A stretch of 64,000 bases of DNA from Dinoroseobacter sp039192165 (GTDB taxonomy: Bacteria; Pseudomonadota; Alphaproteobacteria; Rhodobacterales; Rhodobacteraceae): the NCBI GenBank assembly GCA_039192165.1, contig JBCCXD010000001.1, forward strand, positions 434,001-498,000. Direction: 5' to 3'. The notes under the pieces are model-generated. The model worked only from the letters and a program-made list of their open reading frames with translations. It made no database searches and was not told the DNA's origin. The translations under genes were made by a program, and so were the position numbers. Positions 8,285 through 16,908 of the stretch are shown one piece after another (the stretch's first letter is position 1; each line of letters opens with the position of its first letter).

Positions 8285-10126
8285 ATGAAGGGCAAAACCT
8301 CGAACGTCTTCATGACCATCATTCTGGGGCTTTTGATCCTCGGGCTGGCGGGGTTCGGCGTGACCAGTTTCGGTGGCTCGATGTCGCGGATCGGCTCGGT
8401 CGGCGACACTGATATCACGGTCGACGACTATGCACGCACCCTGCAAAACCAGATCCAGGCCACAACGGCGCAAACCGGGCAAGCCCTGACCATGGCAGAT
8501 GCCCGCGCGATCGGACTGGACCGGCAAGTGCTGTCGCAGCTGGTCACTCAGGCGGCGCTGGACAATGAGGCCAGCACGATGAGCCTGTCGGTAGGCGACG
8601 CGCGTGTCCTGCAGGAGATCCAGCAAATTCCGGCGTTTCAGGGCATCGACGGGAACTTTGACCGGGAGTCCTACGAATTCGCACTGCAAAGCAACGGCCT
8701 GAGCCCGGCGGAATTTGAGGAACAGATCCGAGCCGACACAGCGCGCACCCTTCTGCAAGGAGCGGTCGCAGGCGGGGTCAGGGCGCCGAGCGCGCAGACC
8801 GACCGGCTGTTCGAGTTCGTCGCTGAGCGGCGGCAGTTTAACTGGGCCGCACTCGATCTCGTGACGCTCGACATCGCTGTACCGCCGGTCAGCGACGCCG
8901 AAATGCGCCAGTTCTACGAAACCAACCCGGCCGAGTTCACTGACCCCGAGGCGCGCGAGATCACCTATGTCCTGCTGACGCCGGAGATGATGTTGTCTGA
9001 GGTCACCCCGTCGGAGGACGAAATCCAGAGGGCCTATGCGGAACGCTCAGATGAGTTCGATCGCCCGGCACGGCGTCTTCTTGACCGGCTTGTCTTCGGC
9101 TCAAGCGACGAGGCCGCCGCTGCGCTGGCCCGGATCGAGGCCGGTGAGACGACTTTTGAGGCCTTGGTGGAAGAGCGCGGCCTGGCGCCCGAGGATGTCG
9201 ATCAGGGCACGGTCAGCCAAGCCGATCTGGAGCCAGACATCGCCGCCGAGATCTTTGCGCTCGAAGACACCGGCATTGTGGGCCCGTTGGCCTCGCCTTT
9301 AGGGCCTGCACTTTATCAGGTGAACGGTCTCCTGCTACCGCAGCTTATACCGCTAGAGACCGTCCGCGATGACCTTATTGCAGAACTTGCCAGCGATGCT
9401 GCCCGGCGCGCGATCAGCGCAGAGATCGAAGCGCTCGACGATCAACTGGCCGGGGGAGCGACATTGGAGGAGCTGGCCGAGTCAAGCCCGATGGAGCTCG
9501 GACAAATCGCCATGACTGTGGAGACCTTCGAAGGCCCCGCGGCCTATCCGGAGTTTCGCCAGGCCGCGCTGAGCGTGAGCGACAGTGATTTTCCGGAGCT
9601 TGAGATTCTCGACGATGGCAGCGTGTTTGCCCTGCGCCTCAACGGGATCCGTGCCCCGCAATTGCGTGCTTTCGCGGATGCCGAAGAGGATGTGCGCGTC
9701 GCAACACAAGCCCGCGCCGAGCGGCAGGCTGTGCGCGCGGAAGCCGATGCGCTGGCGGAACGCCTGCGCGCAGGAGAAAGCTTTGCAGATATAGGGCTGG
9801 AGCCCGTGCGCGAGGACGGGCTGACCCGCGAAGCCTTTCTGGAAGGCGCTCCAATTGGGCTCATGACCCGCGCTTTCGAGCTCAACCCGGAAGATGTCGA
9901 CGTGGTGTCCGACGAGGGCGGGATTGCCCTGCTGCAACTGGAGGCCATCCTTGGCGCCGACCCTGACGATCCGGATGCCACCCTGGTCCAGCAGCTTCTG
10001 GATCGCAGCTTGAGCGAAAGCCTCGCCCGCGATGTCTTTGCCGCCTATGCCATCGCCCTGCAAGAGGAAGCCGGCATCCAGATTGACCAGTCCGCAATCA
10101 ACGCGGTGCAGGCGCAATTCCCTTAA
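8285..10126 (+). CDS. PpiD-like periplasmic peptidylprolyl isomerase / chaperone
   Basis: A 613-residue membrane-anchored folding factor. A short cytoplasmic start (MKGKTSNVF) is followed by one transmembrane segment (ITIILGLLILGLAGFGVTS-like, residues about 9-29), a SurA-type N-terminal domain, a parvulin-like central region around residues 225-360 and a long helical tail. The catalytic parvulin signature is weakly conserved, as is usual in PpiD. I chose ATG 8285, which has AGGGGAG upstream, over an in-frame TTG at 8258. It is 16 bases ahead of trpE and probably shares its transcript. Confidence 0.85.
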   Translation: MKGKTSNVFMTIILGLLILGLAGFGVTSFGGSMSRIGSVGDTDITVDDYARTLQNQIQATTAQTGQALTMADARAIGLDRQVLSQLVTQAALDNEASTMSLSVGDARVLQEIQQIPAFQGIDGNFDRESYEFALQSNGLSPAEFEEQIRADTARTLLQGAVAGGVRAPSAQTDRLFEFVAERRQFNWAALDLVTLDIAVPPVSDAEMRQFYETNPAEFTDPEAREITYVLLTPEMMLSEVTPSEDEIQRAYAERSDEFDRPARRLLDRLVFGSSDEAAAALARIEAGETTFEALVEERGLAPEDVDQGTVSQADLEPDIAAEIFALEDTGIVGPLASPLGPALYQVNGLLLPQLIPLETVRDDLIAELASDAARRAISAEIEALDDQLAGGATLEELAESSPMELGQIAMTVETFEGPAAYPEFRQAALSVSDSDFPELEILDDGSVFALRLNGIRAPQLRAFADAEEDVRVATQARAERQAVRAEADALAERLRAGESFADIGLEPVREDGLTREAFLEGAPIGLMTRAFELNPEDVDVVSDEGGIALLQLEAILGADPDDPDATLVQQLLDRSLSESLARDVFAAYAIALQEEAGIQIDQSAINAVQAQFP

Positions 10127-10142
10127 ACGAGTTCGATAAAGC

Positions 10143-11657
10143 ATGTTGCTGACGCCAGAGTTCGACGCCTTTGAAGCCGCCTACACGCGTGGGGAAAATC
10201 AGGTCGTCTATGCCCGGCTTGCGGCTGATTTGGACACGCCCGTGTCCCTGATGCTGAAGCTGGCCGGCGCACGCAAAGACAGCTTCATGCTGGAATCGGT
10301 CACCGGTGGCGAGGTGCGCGGGCGCTACTCGGTCGTTGGAATGAAGCCCGATGTGATCTGGCGCTGTCGGGGCACTGAAAGCGAGATCAACCGATCGGCC
10401 CGCTTCGACCCGAACGCGTTCACACCGCTGGACGGCGATCCTCTGAGTGCCTTGCGGGCTTTGATCTCCGAAAGCCGGATCGCATTGCCCGAGGGTTTAC
10501 CCCCCATCGCAGCGGGTCTTTTCGGTTACCTGGGCTATGACATGATCCGTCTGGTTGAGCATTTGCCGGACATCAACCCGGACCCGCTGGATTTGCCGGA
10601 TGCGGTACTGATGCGCCCCTCGGTCGTTGCCGTGCTCGACGGCGTTAAAGGCGAGGTCACGGTGGTCTCGCCGGCCTGGGCGGGAACCGGTCAGTCGGCA
10701 CGGGCCGCTTATGCGCAAGCGGCCGAAAGAGTGATGGATGCGGTGCGTGATCTCGAACGGGTCGCAGCCGGGGAAAGCCGTGATTTGGGTGAGACGGTCG
10801 AGATCGGGGACCCGGTCTCGAACTTCTCGCACCAGGGCTATCTGGACGCGGTGGAGAAGGCCAAAGCCTATATCCGAGCGGGTGATATTTTTCAGGTTGT
10901 GCCGGCGCAGCGCTGGACACAGACCTTTCCGCTGCCGCCCTTTGCTTTGTATCGAAGCCTGCGGCGCACCAACCCCTCACCTTTCATGTTCTTTTTCAAT
11001 TTCGGAGGGTTTCAGGTGATCGGTGCAAGCCCGGAAATCCTTGTCCGGGTTTTCGGTCGCGAGGTAACGATCCGGCCCATCGCCGGCACCCGACCGCGAG
11101 GCAAAACCCCTGCAGAGGACAAGGCGTTGGAAGAAGATCTGCTGGCCGATGAAAAAGAACTGGCTGAGCATCTGATGCTGCTCGATCTGGGGCGCAACGA
11201 TACGGGCCGTGTGTCGAAGATTGGCACGGTTCGGCCCACCGAAGAGTTCATTATCGAGCGCTATTCCCACGTGATGCATATTGTCTCGAACGTTGTCGGA
11301 GAGCTCAGCGAAGATCACGACGCGCTGTCGGCGCTTCTAGCAGGGCTGCCCGCGGGCACTGTCTCCGGGGCGCCCAAGGTGCGGGCCATGGAGATTATCG
11401 ACGAACTGGAGCCGGAAAAGCGCGGCATCTATGGCGGCGGCGTGGGCTATTTTGCGGCCAATGGCGACATGGATATGTGCATCGCGCTGCGCACGGCGGT
11501 TCTGAAAGATGAAAAGCTTTACATTCAGGCGGGTGGCGGCGTGGTCTATGACAGCGACCCCGAGGCTGAGTATCAGGAGACCGTCCACAAATCGAATGCC
11601 ATTCGTCGGGCAGCGGCAGATGCGGGTCTGTTTGGCGGAACCGGCAATACCCGATAG
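10143..11657 (+). CDS. trpE: Anthranilate synthase component I
   Basis: Converts chorismate to anthranilate with ammonia supplied by TrpG, the first committed step of tryptophan synthesis. The 504-residue protein shows the feedback-site segment FMLESVTGGEVRGRYS near the N-terminus and the chorismate-binding core IRPIAGTRPRG, DLGRNDTGRV, HIVSNVVG and AGLPAGTVSGAPKVRAMEII. Its partner trpG is 2.4 kb away, beyond a convergent gene, instead of directly downstream. A T-run at 11692-11697 after a GC-rich stretch may end its transcript. Confidence 0.97.
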   Translation: MLLTPEFDAFEAAYTRGENQVVYARLAADLDTPVSLMLKLAGARKDSFMLESVTGGEVRGRYSVVGMKPDVIWRCRGTESEINRSARFDPNAFTPLDGDPLSALRALISESRIALPEGLPPIAAGLFGYLGYDMIRLVEHLPDINPDPLDLPDAVLMRPSVVAVLDGVKGEVTVVSPAWAGTGQSARAAYAQAAERVMDAVRDLERVAAGESRDLGETVEIGDPVSNFSHQGYLDAVEKAKAYIRAGDIFQVVPAQRWTQTFPLPPFALYRSLRRTNPSPFMFFFNFGGFQVIGASPEILVRVFGREVTIRPIAGTRPRGKTPAEDKALEEDLLADEKELAEHLMLLDLGRNDTGRVSKIGTVRPTEEFIIERYSHVMHIVSNVVGELSEDHDALSALLAGLPAGTVSGAPKVRAMEIIDELEPEKRGIYGGGVGYFAANGDMDMCIALRTAVLKDEKLYIQAGGGVVYDSDPEAEYQETVHKSNAIRRAAADAGLFGGTGNTR

Positions 11658-11719
11658 AACTCGGCGCCTGTCCGGCGCGGCGCGGTGCGTATTTTTTCAA
11701 AGAAGAAGCCGCAGTGGTG

Positions 11720-13777
11720 TCAGCTGTCCTCAAGCAGGATCGCAGAGACCGGCGCCAGCCCTGCCTCTGCTGAGCGGGTCCAGTCCTGCAGAGCAATCAG
11801 GGTGTCGGCGCGGGTCTGACCCAGCAGCAGGAAACTGCCGCCGCGCGCCGCTTCGAACATTGCGCGATCGAGCGCCCGGGCGGCTTCAACTGCAGGCGCC
11901 TGTGGCATCAGCACATCATCTACGGCGGCAAGTGCTGTGCCCTCGGAGCGGGCAATCTGCGCCAGAACGCTAAGCCCGCGCGCTTCGGCCACCAGCCCGT
12001 GTCCGGTCTGTGTCAGCCGCGCTGCAAGATGGGTCAGAAGTTCGCGGTCGTTGCCCACTGGACTGTCGGGTGGCAGATACACCCCGACCGCGCCGGGAAG
12101 GCGGGCTATATGGGCATTGAGCGCCACATCCAGATCCCGCAGTTCCGGGCGCGGCGGAAGACCCGTCAGTGTAATCAGCACTTCGTGACCGGCAGTTCGC
12201 AGCGCTTCGGCGCGCGCGTCAGCATCCGGCCAAGACGGGTCGAGTGCCACAGCAAGCGGCAAAGGGATCCCTGCGAGTATTTCGGTTATCGCGCGATCGG
12301 GCCCTGTCGCCTGCAGGACGATGGCCGCGCGCGGGCCGGCGCCATCCCAGGGCTGCGCATTTCTGGCCAGCGCGCCCACGGGTCTGTCGTCACTGCCTTC
12401 GGGTTGCACGTCCTCGGCAGGAGGCCCGCCATCGGGCTCCGGCGCAGCGCCGATCTGCGGCAGACGGTTGCTGGCTCCAAACCGCGCCGAAAGTCGGGAC
12501 GCGCCGTCTTGCGCACCCTCGCCGCCGACAACGATCCGACGCGGAAGCGTGCGCGCCGGCGCAGCTTGTTCGGGCTGTTCGGGCTGTTCGGATTCTGCCG
12601 GTTGGAGGCGCGCGATCGGATCCTCCGGAGGGTCCTCACTGGGCTGTGTGATAACAAACCCTGGCTGCGGGCGCGCAGGCGCGGGCGCCGGGTTGTCGTC
12701 TGGCGCGGGCGTTGCCGGGACTGCGTCGGGCGCGGTCTCCGCAGGCTGGTCCGGCGCCGGTGCCTCTGACTGCGCCGGGGTAGGCATAGCACGCGGCAGC
12801 GGAGGCCCCTCTGTAATCGGTTGGGTCAGAGCCGCGAGGCGCAGATCGGGTTGCGCCGGCACCGTTTGCTCGGGCGCGCCGGAAAATGGTGGCAGACCCA
12901 GCCCGTCCGGCACCTCTCCCGCCTGCGCGGCTTCCGTATCGGGCATCGGCGTCTCGCCAATCAGGGCGGGCATGGCGATGCGCGCCGTATCGGGCACCGG
13001 TGCCCGACCAGCGGCGCCGGGCGGAACAGGGCCGCCAGGTCGTTCGGGCAGATCTGGCAAAGGCGCCGGCACGGCCGCGATCGGCACGCGCGCCGGACCG
13101 CCTTGCGGAGGCGGCGCAGGTGCTGCGATGGCCTCGGCCGCGTCCGGAGTTGGCAGTAGCGTCGGTGCCGGCGCGGCTTCGGCCTGGGGCGCGGCCTCCT
13201 GCGGAGGAGCAGGCACGATGGCGGACGGGGCCGCGGCGAGTTCACTAGGCGCGGGAGCCGGAGGTGGCGCCGCAGGTGCATCGGGATCTGTTGGTTGTAC
13301 GCTTGGCGCGAGAGCCTCCGGCGCCGGTGCAGCCTCCGGCGTCGTGGTAGGCGCCGCCGGTGCAGGGGTGCTGGGTACGTTTTGAGCGGTGTCGGGCAAG
13401 ACAGGGCGCACGGGATCTGCAGCCCCAACCGGCGTCTCTTCAGGACGTTCGGCGAGCTCAGGGGCCGCATCGCTGGTGGTGACCGGGGATGGCGCATCGG
13501 GGGGAGTATCGGACAGATCCGCTCCCGCCGCAGGTGGCGGTGGGTCCGCCAGCAGCGGCCGGGACGCCGACGGCGCGACCTCTGGTTCGGGCTCGGGGTC
13601 TGGGCGTGCAGCCTGAGGTGTTGCCTCGGTCGCGCTCTCCGCAAGGGGTTCAGGAGCAGGTGCAAGCGGCCGGCTGCCGGCAAGTTCACGCATCGGGTAG
13701 TAGAGCGACACAACGATCAGCACGACCATGCTGGCCACGCCGCCCCAGAAGAGCCCGGAAAGCAATCCTCTGCCCAT
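11720..13777 (-). CDS. Divergent polysaccharide deacetylase (COG2861/YibQ-like) with long Pro/Ala-rich linker
   Basis: A 685-residue protein with one N-terminal membrane anchor (LLSGLFWGGVASMVVLIVVS), then about 400 residues rich in Pro, Ala and Glu, then a C-terminal domain of about 220 residues. That domain contains LPLAVALDPSWPDADARAE, GVYLPPDSPVGN and LLGQTRADTLIAL, resembling the COG2861 family distantly related to polysaccharide deacetylases. The periplasmic linker could span the envelope. The ATG at 13777 was chosen because the frame upstream of it has no hydrophobic or conserved sequence. The gene is convergent with trpE and divergent from trpG. Confidence 0.8.
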   Translation of the reverse strand: MGRGLLSGLFWGGVASMVVLIVVSLYYPMRELAGSRPLAPAPEPLAESATEATPQAARPDPEPEPEVAPSASRPLLADPPPPAAGADLSDTPPDAPSPVTTSDAAPELAERPEETPVGAADPVRPVLPDTAQNVPSTPAPAAPTTTPEAAPAPEALAPSVQPTDPDAPAAPPPAPAPSELAAAPSAIVPAPPQEAAPQAEAAPAPTLLPTPDAAEAIAAPAPPPQGGPARVPIAAVPAPLPDLPERPGGPVPPGAAGRAPVPDTARIAMPALIGETPMPDTEAAQAGEVPDGLGLPPFSGAPEQTVPAQPDLRLAALTQPITEGPPLPRAMPTPAQSEAPAPDQPAETAPDAVPATPAPDDNPAPAPARPQPGFVITQPSEDPPEDPIARLQPAESEQPEQPEQAAPARTLPRRIVVGGEGAQDGASRLSARFGASNRLPQIGAAPEPDGGPPAEDVQPEGSDDRPVGALARNAQPWDGAGPRAAIVLQATGPDRAITEILAGIPLPLAVALDPSWPDADARAEALRTAGHEVLITLTGLPPRPELRDLDVALNAHIARLPGAVGVYLPPDSPVGNDRELLTHLAARLTQTGHGLVAEARGLSVLAQIARSEGTALAAVDDVLMPQAPAVEAARALDRAMFEAARGGSFLLLGQTRADTLIALQDWTRSAEAGLAPVSAILLEDS

Positions 13778-13926
13778 CGCCACAGTCTCGTTTTGCCTCT
13801 TGCGCCCAGTTTCGGGCGTTATACGCAAACTTCCCACGTGTTTTCACAGTATTGCAAGCCCCGCGGCCGGGAAGAGGCCACCTTGGACGGCATGTGGCAC
13901 GCGAAAGCCGCAGCGCGGGGCGGAGG

Positions 13927-13962
13927 GCTTGACCCTTGCCCCCGCGCGGGGGCATCTATACC
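13927..13962 (+). promoter_or_regulatory. Possible trpG promoter containing a perfect 16-base palindrome
   Basis: A TTGACC (-35-like) is followed by the perfect palindrome GCCCCCGCGCGGGGGC at 13938-13953 and then TCTATACC. The spacing to a TATACC -10 is about 22 bases, longer than normal, so the promoter reading is tentative. The palindrome lies where a repressor would block polymerase. Confidence 0.35.
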
Positions 13963-14022
13963 CCGCTGCCACAATGGGCCGGAACGGGAGCGCAGCGGCC
14001 GGGATAAACGCAGGGGACCGAT

Positions 14023-14604
14023 ATGCTGCTCTTGATCGATAACTACGACAGCTTCACGTATAACCTCGTGCACTATTTTGGCGAGCTCGGTGCGGATGTG
14101 CGGGTCTACCGCAATGATGCGCTGGACGTTCAGCAGGCTATGGCCCTGCGCCCGAGCGGGATTGTTCTAAGCCCCGGGCCCGGTTATCCGACGCAAGCCG
14201 GCATTTGCATGGCGCTGACCGAAGCCGCTGCGGAGACGCAGACGCCCTTGATGGGTGTCTGTCTCGGACACCAGACCATTGGCGCGGTGTTCGGAGGCAA
14301 GGTGGGTCAGCACGCAGAGATCGTTCATGGCAAAATGGGCGTCATGCGCCATAATGGACAAGGCGTCTTCGCCGGTCTGCCGTCCCCGTTTGAGGCGACA
14401 CGGTATCACTCTCTGGTGGTGGAACGGGACTCTTTGCCCGAGACCCTAGAGATCACAGCGGAGCTGGAAGATGGGACGATCATGGGGTTGCAGCATCGAG
14501 AGCTGCCTATTCACGGTGTCCAGTTCCATCCGGAAAGCATCCGGTCCGAGCATGGGCACCAGATGCTTCAGAACTTTCTATCGACGGTGAAGGAGCCGGC
14601 ATGA
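14023..14604 (+). CDS. trpG: Anthranilate synthase component II (glutamine amidotransferase)
   Basis: Supplies ammonia from glutamine to TrpE. It is a class I amidotransferase of 193 residues with the N-terminal LIDNYDSFTYNLVHYFGELG, the nucleophile motif GVCLGHQTIGAVFGG and the His/Glu pair in HGVQFHPESI. The last four bases form an ATGA overlap with trpD, beginning a chain of four such overlaps. Confidence 0.97.
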   Translation: MLLLIDNYDSFTYNLVHYFGELGADVRVYRNDALDVQQAMALRPSGIVLSPGPGYPTQAGICMALTEAAAETQTPLMGVCLGHQTIGAVFGGKVGQHAEIVHGKMGVMRHNGQGVFAGLPSPFEATRYHSLVVERDSLPETLEITAELEDGTIMGLQHRELPIHGVQFHPESIRSEHGHQMLQNFLSTVKEPA

Positions 14605-15623
14605 GCGATGCGTTGAAACCGTTGATCGGTGCAGCGGCAGAGCGTGCGCTGACCCGGGGTGAGGCAGAAACCGCGTTTGAAGCACTGTTTGAAGGCGAAG
14701 CCACGCCAAGCCAGATGGGCGGGTTCCTGATGGCTCTGCGCACGCGGGGCGAAACGGTTGAGGAATACGCCGCAGCCGCCGCTGTGATGCGCGCCAAGTG
14801 CAATCCTGTCACAGCGCCCTCGGGCGCGATGGACATCGTGGGCACAGGCGGGGACGGCAAGGGGACACTCAATATCTCGACTGCCACGGCCTTTGTGGTG
14901 GCTGGCGCCGGCGTCCCTGTGGCAAAGCATGGCAATCGCAATCTGAGCTCCAAATCCGGCGCGGCAGATGCCTTAGGGCAGATGGGCATCCAGGTGATGG
15001 TCGGACCTGAGGTGGTGGAGCGCGCGCTTGCCGAAACGGGCATCGGCTTCATGATGGCCCCGATGCATCATCCAGCGATCAAGCATGTGATGCCGACGCG
15101 CGCGGAGCTGGGCACGCGAACGATCTTTAACATTCTCGGGCCTTTGACCAACCCTGCTGGCGTGACGCGGCAACTGACGGGTGCGTTTTCGCGTGATCTG
15201 ATCGCGCCCATGGCTGAAACGCTGAAGACGCTCGGATCAGATGTCGCCTGGCTCGTGCACGGCTCGGACGGTACCGATGAGCTCACGATCACGGGAGTAT
15301 CCTGGATTGCAGCGCTGGAGGACGGTGCTGTGGAAATGCGAGAGCTGCATCCCGAAGACGCAGGCCTTCCGGTGCATCGGTTCGAAGATATTCTGGGCGG
15401 CACGCCGGAGCAGAACGGAGCAGCATTCCGCGCACTTCTGGATGGTGCGGCCTCTGCTTATCGTGACGCAGTGCTCTTGAACGCAGCGGCGGCGTTGGTT
15501 GTGGCTGGAAAAACCGCCGATTTGCGCGAAGGTTGCGAGATGGCGCGCCAAAGTATCGACAGCGGAGCGGCGAAGGCCAAGGTCAAAGGCCTCGCAGCCC
15601 TGACAACGGAGGCGGCGGCATGA
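14601..15623 (+). CDS. trpD: Anthranilate phosphoribosyltransferase
   Basis: Joins anthranilate to PRPP in the second step of the tryptophan pathway. The 340-residue protein has the phosphate-binding loop GTGGDGKGTLNIST, the KHGNRNLSSKSGAADALG segment and the conserved NILGPLTNPA. Length and motifs are standard. Start and stop both sit in ATGA overlaps with trpG and trpC. Confidence 0.97.
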   Translation: MSDALKPLIGAAAERALTRGEAETAFEALFEGEATPSQMGGFLMALRTRGETVEEYAAAAAVMRAKCNPVTAPSGAMDIVGTGGDGKGTLNISTATAFVVAGAGVPVAKHGNRNLSSKSGAADALGQMGIQVMVGPEVVERALAETGIGFMMAPMHHPAIKHVMPTRAELGTRTIFNILGPLTNPAGVTRQLTGAFSRDLIAPMAETLKTLGSDVAWLVHGSDGTDELTITGVSWIAALEDGAVEMRELHPEDAGLPVHRFEDILGGTPEQNGAAFRALLDGAASAYRDAVLLNAAAALVVAGKTADLREGCEMARQSIDSGAAKAKVKGLAALTTEAAA

Positions 15624-16435
15624 GCGAAACCATTCTCGACAAAATCAAGGCCTACAAGCTTGAGGAGGTTGCCGCTGCGCGCGCCGCAAAGCCTCTGTCC
15701 GACGTGGAGGCCGAGGCCAAGGCGGCCCCTGCCCTGCGCGGATTTGCTAAAGCCCTCCGGGCAGCGTCTTCCACCGGCTACGGCCTTATCGCCGAAGTTA
15801 AGAAAGCTTCGCCCTCAAAGGGATTGATCCGGGCTGATTTCGACCCCCCCGAAATTGCACGCGCCTATGAAGCAGGGGGCGCGACATGCCTTTCGGTCCT
15901 CACTGACACCCCGTCGTTTCAAGGCGCGCCGGAGTATCTGGCCGCGGCGCGCAGCGCGTGCGGCCTGCCGGCGTTGCGCAAGGATTTCATGTACGATCCC
16001 TATCAGGTCGCAGAAGCGCGGGCCTGGGGGGCGGATTGCATTCTAATCATTATGGCCAGCGTGTCGGATGCGCAGGCCGCTGAACTGGAAGACGCCGCTT
16101 TCGGCTGGGGCATGGATGCGCTGATCGAGGTGCATGATGCCGAAGAACTTGAGCGCGCATTGCAACTGAAGTCCGAGCTGATTGGCATCAACAACCGCAA
16201 CCTCAAGACCTTCGAAACATCACTCGACACCACCCGAAGCCTTGCGCCAACTATTCCGGGCGCTCGGCTGGTCGTGGCAGAAAGCGGGCTGGCTGGTCCG
16301 AAGGAGCTTGCCGATCTGGCGGGCTACGGCGCGCGGAATTTTCTGATCGGGGAAAGTCTTATGCGCCAGCACGACGTGACCGCAGCGACCCGCGCGATGC
16401 TGAAAGATCCTGTGCCGATGGAGGGTGCAGCATGA
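15620..16435 (+). CDS. trpC: Indole-3-glycerol-phosphate synthase
   Basis: Closes the indole ring of the tryptophan precursor. The (beta/alpha)8 barrel has LIAEVKKASPSKGLIR with the catalytic lysine, CLSVLTDTPSFQG, LRKDFMYDPYQV, GINNRNLKTFET and VAESGL. It is monofunctional: no TrpF domain is fused. The real start is the ATG overlapping the trpD stop (MSETILDKI), giving 271 residues; an upstream extension would lie inside trpD. Confidence 0.97.
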   Translation: MSETILDKIKAYKLEEVAAARAAKPLSDVEAEAKAAPALRGFAKALRAASSTGYGLIAEVKKASPSKGLIRADFDPPEIARAYEAGGATCLSVLTDTPSFQGAPEYLAAARSACGLPALRKDFMYDPYQVAEARAWGADCILIIMASVSDAQAAELEDAAFGWGMDALIEVHDAEELERALQLKSELIGINNRNLKTFETSLDTTRSLAPTIPGARLVVAESGLAGPKELADLAGYGARNFLIGESLMRQHDVTAATRAMLKDPVPMEGAA

Positions 16436-16908
16436 GCGATTTGACCCATTTTGACGCGCAAGGCGCAGCACACATGGTTGATGTCTCCGAAAAGGAGGTT
16501 ACCGACCGGATCGCGACCGCAAAAGGCTCGGTCACAATGCTGCCGGAAACACTTTCTATGATTACAGAGGGGCGCGCAAAGAAAGGGGATGTGCTGGCCG
16601 TAGCACGGCTGGCCGGCATTATGGGATGCAAGAAAACTGCCGAGCTCGTTCCGCTCTGTCATCCTCTGCCCATCTCCAAGGTGGCACTGGAGCTGACCCC
16701 GGACACAGGTTTGCCTGGGGTTCATATCGAAGCGACAGTCAAGACCACCGGGCAAACGGGGGTTGAAATGGAAGCTTTGACCGCCGTCACCATCGCGCAA
16801 CTCACACTCTATGATATGGTCAAGGCCGTAGACAAAGGCATGCGCTTGACCGACACTCGGCTCGTCTTCAAAGACGGTGGAAAAACAGGAAAGTACGAGG
16901 CGGAATGA
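16432..16908 (+). CDS. moaC: Cyclic pyranopterin monophosphate synthase
   Basis: Acts in the first stage of molybdenum cofactor synthesis, converting the MoaA product to cyclic pyranopterin monophosphate. The 158-residue protein has the family motifs LTHFDAQGAAHMVDVSEKEVT, GIMGCKKTAELVPLCHPLPI and TGVEMEALTAV near the substrate site. It overlaps both trpC and moeA by ATGA, linking cofactor synthesis to the trp genes. Confidence 0.97.
   Translation: MSDLTHFDAQGAAHMVDVSEKEVTDRIATAKGSVTMLPETLSMITEGRAKKGDVLAVARLAGIMGCKKTAELVPLCHPLPISKVALELTPDTGLPGVHIEATVKTTGQTGVEMEALTAVTIAQLTLYDMVKAVDKGMRLTDTRLVFKDGGKTGKYEAE

Noticed and set aside
12321..13385. Plus-strand Gly/Ala-rich frame over the COG2861 gene
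   Set aside because: It mirrors the Pro/Ala-rich linker on the other strand; GC-rich codons leave several frames open.
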